From positions 492,857 to 556,856 of the forward strand of contig NZ_CP032703.1 of the NCBI RefSeq assembly GCF_007833795.1: DNA of 64,000 nt, read 5' to 3'. The notes beneath the pieces are model-generated. The model was not told the DNA's origin and did no database searches. It saw only the letters and a program-made list of their open reading frames with translations. Source of the stretch: Candidatus Pantoea soli (GTDB taxonomy: Bacteria; Pseudomonadota; Gammaproteobacteria; Enterobacterales; Enterobacteriaceae). The stretch's first letter is position 1, and the number at the start of each line of letters is the position of its first letter. The translations under genes were made by a program, and so were the position numbers. This document shows, piece after piece, positions 60,026-64,000 of this stretch.

Positions 60026-61300
60026 TTATTTATGGCTTTCAGCAGGCGCTGCATGATCGAAAGCGGTTAATTCGTCGCTGCGTTTTTTGCCGTCACGGAA
60101 CAGGACGATAAAAGCCAGCGTGATGATGACAATCATAACGCTGCCGAACAGCCACATACCGGCCCAGTTAAAGGTTTGCCCGTTACGCGGTTGGTCATAA
60201 GCGAACATCTCTTGCATCAGATAACCGCCCAGACGATAGCCCAGCAGGCTGCCGATACCCTGACACGCCAGCGTAATCAGCCCCTGCGCCGCGTTACGCA
60301 TGGCGACCGGCGCTTTCTTATCGACATAGATATAGGCCGTAATGAAGTAGAAGTCGTAGCTGACGCCGTGCAGCAGGATGCCCATAAACAGCAGGCCAAA
60401 CGTGAGGATGTTCTGGTCGCCGCCGAAAACAAAGAACACATAGCGCAGCGCGGCGGTCACCAGGCCAAGCAGCAGCACTTTGCCGATACCGAAGCGCTTG
60501 ATAAAGAACGGCAGCGCCAGCAGGAAGAAGATCTCTGAGACCTGTCCCAGCGTCATCCAGCCGGTGGCATGCGGCAGTCCGACTTCCGTCAGATAACCTT
60601 CGGCAAAAATGTAGTAAAACGCCAGCGGCATGCTGAACAGGAAGGAGCAAACAAAAAATACCAGAAAGCTGCGATCTTTCAGCAGGTGCAGCGCATCCAG
60701 CCCGAGCGCCACGCGCAGGCTGAATTTCCCGGTGCTTTTGGGTTCCGTTGCCGGCAGGGTTAACGCAAACAGCCCAAGCAGCAGCGAACTGGCTGCGGTA
60801 ATCAGCAGCGGGACGTTGCTGGCAGAGATATCGCCAAAGCCCAGCAGCGGCGGCAGAAATCCGCAGACAATACCGGAGGCGATCCAGCCAAGCGTGCCCA
60901 TAACGCGAATACGCGGATAGTCGCGCTCCACATCGCCGACGTGCGAAAACGCAATGCTGTTGGTCAGCGCAATGGTCGGCATATAGGTCAGTGCATAAAG
61001 CAGCAGTAAGGGGAAAAAGCCAGAGAAATGGGTTTGCTGCGCGGCGAGAAACATCAGGATCGCGCCGGCGATGGTCAGCAGCGATAACACTTTCTGCGCC
61101 TGGAAGAAGCGATCGGCCAGCGATCCCACCAGAATAGGCGACAGGATGGCAGCGATTGAGGTGCAGGCATAGCACCAGGCAATCTCGACCGGCGTGAAGC
61201 CGTTTTTGCTGAGGAAAGCCCACAGCGGGACAAACCATGCTCCCCATATGAACCACTCAAGGAACATCATAAAAGACAGTTTTGGTATTGTTGTTTTCAT
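60026..61300 (-). CDS. yegT: Nucleoside:proton symporter YegT-like
   Basis: A 424-residue 12-helix MFS transporter (E. coli YegT is 425) of the NHS (NupG/XapB) family. The start KLSFMMFLEWFIWGAWFVPL is the family signature, and AWCYACTSIAAILSPILVGS and the late TFNWAGMWLFGSVMIV fit. It presumably imports a nucleoside-like compound that YegU cleaves and YegV phosphorylates. It is the first gene of the operon; tandem repeats lie 48 bp upstream of its start. Confidence 0.9.
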   Translation of the reverse strand: MKTTIPKLSFMMFLEWFIWGAWFVPLWAFLSKNGFTPVEIAWCYACTSIAAILSPILVGSLADRFFQAQKVLSLLTIAGAILMFLAAQQTHFSGFFPLLLLYALTYMPTIALTNSIAFSHVGDVERDYPRIRVMGTLGWIASGIVCGFLPPLLGFGDISASNVPLLITAASSLLLGLFALTLPATEPKSTGKFSLRVALGLDALHLLKDRSFLVFFVCSFLFSMPLAFYYIFAEGYLTEVGLPHATGWMTLGQVSEIFFLLALPFFIKRFGIGKVLLLGLVTAALRYVFFVFGGDQNILTFGLLFMGILLHGVSYDFYFITAYIYVDKKAPVAMRNAAQGLITLACQGIGSLLGYRLGGYLMQEMFAYDQPRNGQTFNWAGMWLFGSVMIVIITLAFIVLFRDGKKRSDELTAFDHAAPAESHK

Positions 61301-61347
61301 CGAAAATAACTCCCCGGTGTTGGTGGCTCCACTCTAGCACCGGGAAC

Positions 61348-61367
61348 AATACCTTTATAATACCTTT
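61348..61367 (-). promoter_or_regulatory. Tandem repeats upstream of yegT
   Basis: AATACCTTT occurs at 61348-61356 and again at 61359-61367, 11 bp apart, about one helical turn. On the transcribed strand they overlap a TATTATAAA -10-like box. They could be YegW binding half-sites. Confidence 0.5.
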
Positions 61368-61525
61368 GACGGAGAGTTTGAGCCGCGCCACAAGATTTTT
61401 GCCGGTGACCGATCCGGGCTGGATTCGGGGCATGGAATAGATCGAGGGCGCGTCACAAAGACAGGACGCAGATGCCGGTGGTGATGGCGAGGGCTTATGC
61501 CCCGGATCGCTTTACCCGGATAAAG

Positions 61526-62098
61526 TCAGTCTGCGGGCAAATCCGCATCACGAATAACGCCGGAATGGGCCTCAAGAAGGGTTAAGGTGAGCGGATCCAA
61601 CAGCGCGCGCGCGCCGGCATCGCCCTGCAGATTGCCGAGCGCGGCGCGCCAGGCTGAAGCGAAGCCAACCGGATGTCCTGGCTGGTTTTGCCACACCAGC
61701 CTCACCTGTGGCAGGCCGGCAGACAGCGCCTGCGCCACACGGCGATGATCCTCAGCGGTAACCCAGGCCATATCACCTGGCTGAATCAGCCAGCCCTGCC
61801 ATGCCGGGGTGGCACGTACTGCGGCGGCAATGGTTTCGCCGCTGCCGGCGCTGTTCAGCGTGATGACCGGCATCGCAGCCTCGCGGGCGAGCTGCAGAAT
61901 GCCGTGGGCATCGGGACGGGTTACCAGTATGCACGGCAGTCCGCTGCGCTGCGCCTGAGCAAGTGTAAGGCTGATAAGGGGACGTGAAACGCCCGCCGCA
62001 TCCGGATAAGGTGCCAGCAACTTGCAACCTTCGCCACCCGCCTGCTGAAAACGCGTCCCTTTGCCTGCGGCGAGAATAATGATGCCCGGTGTGCGCAT
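61526..62098 (-). CDS. MobA/MocA-like nucleotidyltransferase
   Basis: A 190-residue NTP transferase of the MobA-like/MocA type. The nucleotide-binding start is IIILAAGKGTRFQQAGGEGC then KLLAPY, with the conserved G-x-G-x-R and Lys, and the Mg-binding Asp lies in LIQPGDMAW. The start at 62098 excludes an upstream extension that overlaps the aldehyde dehydrogenase. MocA-like enzymes add CMP to molybdopterin in xanthine-dehydrogenase-like systems; no such dehydrogenase is in the window, so its partner is unclear. It follows the dehydrogenase gene by 52 bp. Confidence 0.82.
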   Translation of the reverse strand: MRTPGIIILAAGKGTRFQQAGGEGCKLLAPYPDAAGVSRPLISLTLAQAQRSGLPCILVTRPDAHGILQLAREAAMPVITLNSAGSGETIAAAVRATPAWQGWLIQPGDMAWVTAEDHRRVAQALSAGLPQVRLVWQNQPGHPVGFASAWRAALGNLQGDAGARALLDPLTLTLLEAHSGVIRDADLPAD

Positions 62099-62150
62099 AA
62101 TAAAGTGTGTCTGAGAGTCGGGACGCGCATTATGGCGCGCCCCGTTTTGC

Positions 62151-63527
62151 TTAGCGACGATTTTTCCAGATTGTCTGGATATTGCAGAATTCGTGCACGC
62201 CAAAACTGGAGAGTTCACGGCCATAGCCGCTCTTCTTCACCCCGCCAATCGCGACGCGCGGATCGGAAGCACCGTTGCCGTTAATGAACACCGCGCCGGT
62301 TTCCAGCTGATCTGCCAGCTGTTGCGCACGCGTTTCATCTCCGCTCCAGACGGTGGCACTCAGGCCAAATTCACTGTTGTTGGCCAGCGCCAGCGCATGT
62401 TCTGCGTCACGTGCGACAGTGATTGCAGCCACCGGTCCGAAGATCTCCTGCTGAAATGCCGTCATCGCCGGGGTGACGTCAGCGAGGATTGTCGGCGCAT
62501 AGTAATTGCCTGCACCTTCCAGTTTGTGGCCGCCGATCACCAGACGTGCACCTTCCTGCAGTGTTTGCTGAACCTGACGATCCAGTTCGTCTCGCAGATC
62601 GTAACGGGCCATCGGGCCGATGTAGGTTTCTTCCTGCATCGGATCGCCGATTTTCAGCGCCTGGACGGCTGCGCTAAAACGCGCCTCAAACGCTTCTGCG
62701 ATGCTCTCTTCGATAATGAAGCGCTTGGCTGCCATGCATACCTGTCCGGTGTTCTGGTAGCGTCCTGCGACGGCTGAGGCCACTGCTGCGTCCAGATCGG
62801 CATCGGCCAGTACGATAAATGGATCCGCTCCGCCCAGTTCAAGAACCGTTTTCTTCAGCACTGCGCCGGCCTGCGCAGCAATCGCGCTGCCTGCGCGCAC
62901 GCTGCCGGTCACGGCAACGGCGGCGATGCGCGGATCGTTAATCACAGCAGAGACACCATCATTATCGGTATTAATGACCGTAAACCCGCCTGCTGGCAGA
63001 TCGGTGGCATCAAACAGCTCCGTCATCAGCCCGGCACAGCCCATTACCGCTGGCGCATGCTTCAGTACATAGGTGTTACCGGCCAGCAGCATACTGACGG
63101 CACCGCGCAGTACCTGCCAGTAAGGGAAGTTCCATGGCATCACAGCCAGGATCACACCCAGCGGACGAAATGCCTGCCACGCCTGCTGGTTTTCCACCAT
63201 TGCTGGCTTGTCTGCCAGCATGGCCGGGCCATGCTCCGCGTACCATTCACATAAGTGAGCACATTTCAGCACTTCTGCCCGTGCCTGCGCGATAGGTTTG
63301 CCCATTTCACGCGTTGCCATAGCGGCAAGCTGCTCCTGACGCTGACGAAGCTGTTCTGCCAGCTGACGCAGAACCTGTGCTCGCTGCGCCAGCGGTGTTG
63401 CACGCCACTGGCTGAATGCCTCTGCGCTCTGTTGCAGAGCTGCATCGACTTCAGCGGGCGTCTGCAGTGGGTAAGTTGCCAGGGTTTCGCCTGTGGTCGG
63501 GTTACGCGTAATGATGTTGTCAGTCAT
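62151..63527 (-). CDS. sad: NAD-dependent succinate-semialdehyde dehydrogenase, Sad/YneI-like
   Basis: A 458-residue aldehyde dehydrogenase (E. coli Sad is 462). The catalytic cysteine is in YQNTGQVCMAAKRFI and the general base Glu in VLELGGADPFIV; PWNFPYWQ lines the cofactor site. The sequence starts MTDNIITRNPTTGETLATY, as in YneI. It oxidises succinate semialdehyde to succinate with NAD, for example in gamma-aminobutyrate or putrescine breakdown. There is no gabT or gabP near. The promoter is likely in the 63528-63740 gap. Confidence 0.9.
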   Translation of the reverse strand: MTDNIITRNPTTGETLATYPLQTPAEVDAALQQSAEAFSQWRATPLAQRAQVLRQLAEQLRQRQEQLAAMATREMGKPIAQARAEVLKCAHLCEWYAEHGPAMLADKPAMVENQQAWQAFRPLGVILAVMPWNFPYWQVLRGAVSMLLAGNTYVLKHAPAVMGCAGLMTELFDATDLPAGGFTVINTDNDGVSAVINDPRIAAVAVTGSVRAGSAIAAQAGAVLKKTVLELGGADPFIVLADADLDAAVASAVAGRYQNTGQVCMAAKRFIIEESIAEAFEARFSAAVQALKIGDPMQEETYIGPMARYDLRDELDRQVQQTLQEGARLVIGGHKLEGAGNYYAPTILADVTPAMTAFQQEIFGPVAAITVARDAEHALALANNSEFGLSATVWSGDETRAQQLADQLETGAVFINGNGASDPRVAIGGVKKSGYGRELSSFGVHEFCNIQTIWKNRR

Positions 63528-63742
63528 GGGATCTCCCTTAATGCGGTGTCTTTTCTTTCAGACTACCTTACGCCTGACCATACCTGATGAAAAATGAATA
63601 TTGATCAGTAACTTCATCACAGAATATGAAAGGTCTCGATCAGATGAGTGAATTCAGGATCTGACAGCGTGCTGAATGAAAATTTAAGTCATAACCTGAG
63701 AAACGCAAAGATTAGGGTTGTCGGGCATTGATTCTCCATGAG

Positions 63743-63993
63743 TTATCCACTTATACAGTGAATAGATCTTTAAGAAAGATCATAAGGAGATCTAAAAGAG
63801 ATCCAAAGAGATCCCCGATCGTCGCAGGCCGCACGGCACAAGGGCTGAGAAGGTGATCGTGTTCACTATAAACAGTAAAACATTCACTGTAATCAGAACT
63901 TTATTCACTATAGAGAGTAGAATGTTCACTATAATCAGTGATACTGTTCACTGTAATCAGAAACCGATCCTTTTCATCCACAGAATGAAGATC
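63743..63993. other. Iteron-type plasmid replication origin
   Basis: A DnaA box TTATCCACT (63743-63751, 8 of 9 to consensus), six GATC sites in 63765-63820, five iterons in 63862-63968 and a second DnaA-like TCATCCACA (63974-63982) follow in order. This is the arrangement of P1/F-type RepA origins, with repA expected just to the right of the window. Confidence 0.85.
63862..63968 (+). repeat. Five iterons of 21-22 bp
   Basis: TTCACT starts at 63862, 63883, 63904, 63925 and 63947 (spacing 21, 21, 21, 22), each followed by a form of RTAAWCAGTRRWA; the consensus is about TTCACTATAATCAGTAAAAC. This spacing of two helical turns is typical of RepA binding sites. Confidence 0.88.
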
Positions 63994-64000
63994 TCAGGCT

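Noticed and set aside
60318..61256. 312-codon minus-strand ORF
   Set aside because: It is a frame-shifted shadow of yegT with no membrane pattern.
1..64000. tRNA, rRNA, CRISPR array, insertion sequences
   Set aside because: None was recognised: no cloverleaf or CCA-ending hairpin sets, no regularly spaced repeat-spacer pattern and no transposase-like ORF.

Overview
The window looks like one end of a large plasmid (or chromid) of an enterobacterium, most likely an Erwiniaceae member such as Pantoea; the host is an inference from gene content (dgo, yegTUVW, zinT, sad, YmgB/AriR-type proteins). The plasmid call rests on the right end: a near-consensus DnaA box, six GATC sites in 56 bp and five 21-22 bp iterons (63743-63993), the layout of iteron-regulated RepA origins. 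No rRNA, tRNA, CRISPR array, transposase or integrase was seen.

0-13 kb: a stand-alone zinc finger protein, a DUF4142 periplasmic protein, an AriR/YmgB-like small regulator, arsC, a RidA-like gene divergent from a TetR gene with a perfect 17-bp inverted operator, a GST, a CynX/NimT-type exporter with a divergent MarR gene and a perfect operator, then a chemotaxis patch (MCP and orphan CheZ, both with flagellar sigma-28-type promoters) and a hydrolase/VOC pair.

13-18 kb: short cargo units separated by copies of one hairpin repeat: a type VI secretion PAAR effector with Imm74-like immunity gene and an Eag-type chaperone gene carrying an in-frame stop, a hydrolase, and an OsmC protein. Several neighbouring genes are decaying (chorismate mutase, TetR fragment, LysR).

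18.8-25.6 kb: one long minus-strand catabolic operon (flavin monooxygenase-like enzyme, two AhpD/CMD proteins, complete polar amino-acid ABC transporter) under a LysR regulator. 26-30.3 kb: a methyltransferase, then a LysR/DHA2 exporter/SnoaL-like unit bracketed by two diverged 320-bp direct repeats. 30.5-35 kb: small orphan genes, two more AriR/YmgB-like genes, an orphan terminator and a 473-residue protein of unknown function.

35-47.7 kb: modular metabolism, each module with a divergent LysR gene: amidohydrolase/MFS/SDR; an AT-rich HAAAP transporter plus Cys/Met-type PLP lyase; a uronate-dehydrogenase-like SDR with a cupin; a DMT exporter. 47.8-52.8 kb is the complete D-galactonate operon dgoRKADT with DgoR-type operators. 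52.8-57.1 kb has a second sigma-28-driven MCP, zinT with a perfect Zur-type palindrome, a fourfold-repeat membrane protein and a DinB protein. 57.3-61.3 kb is the yegTUVW nucleoside/sugar module, followed by a MobA-like nucleotidyltransferase, a succinate-semialdehyde dehydrogenase and the origin.

Overall this is an accessory replicon adding substrate uptake and oxidation, taxis, efflux and interbacterial competition to its host.
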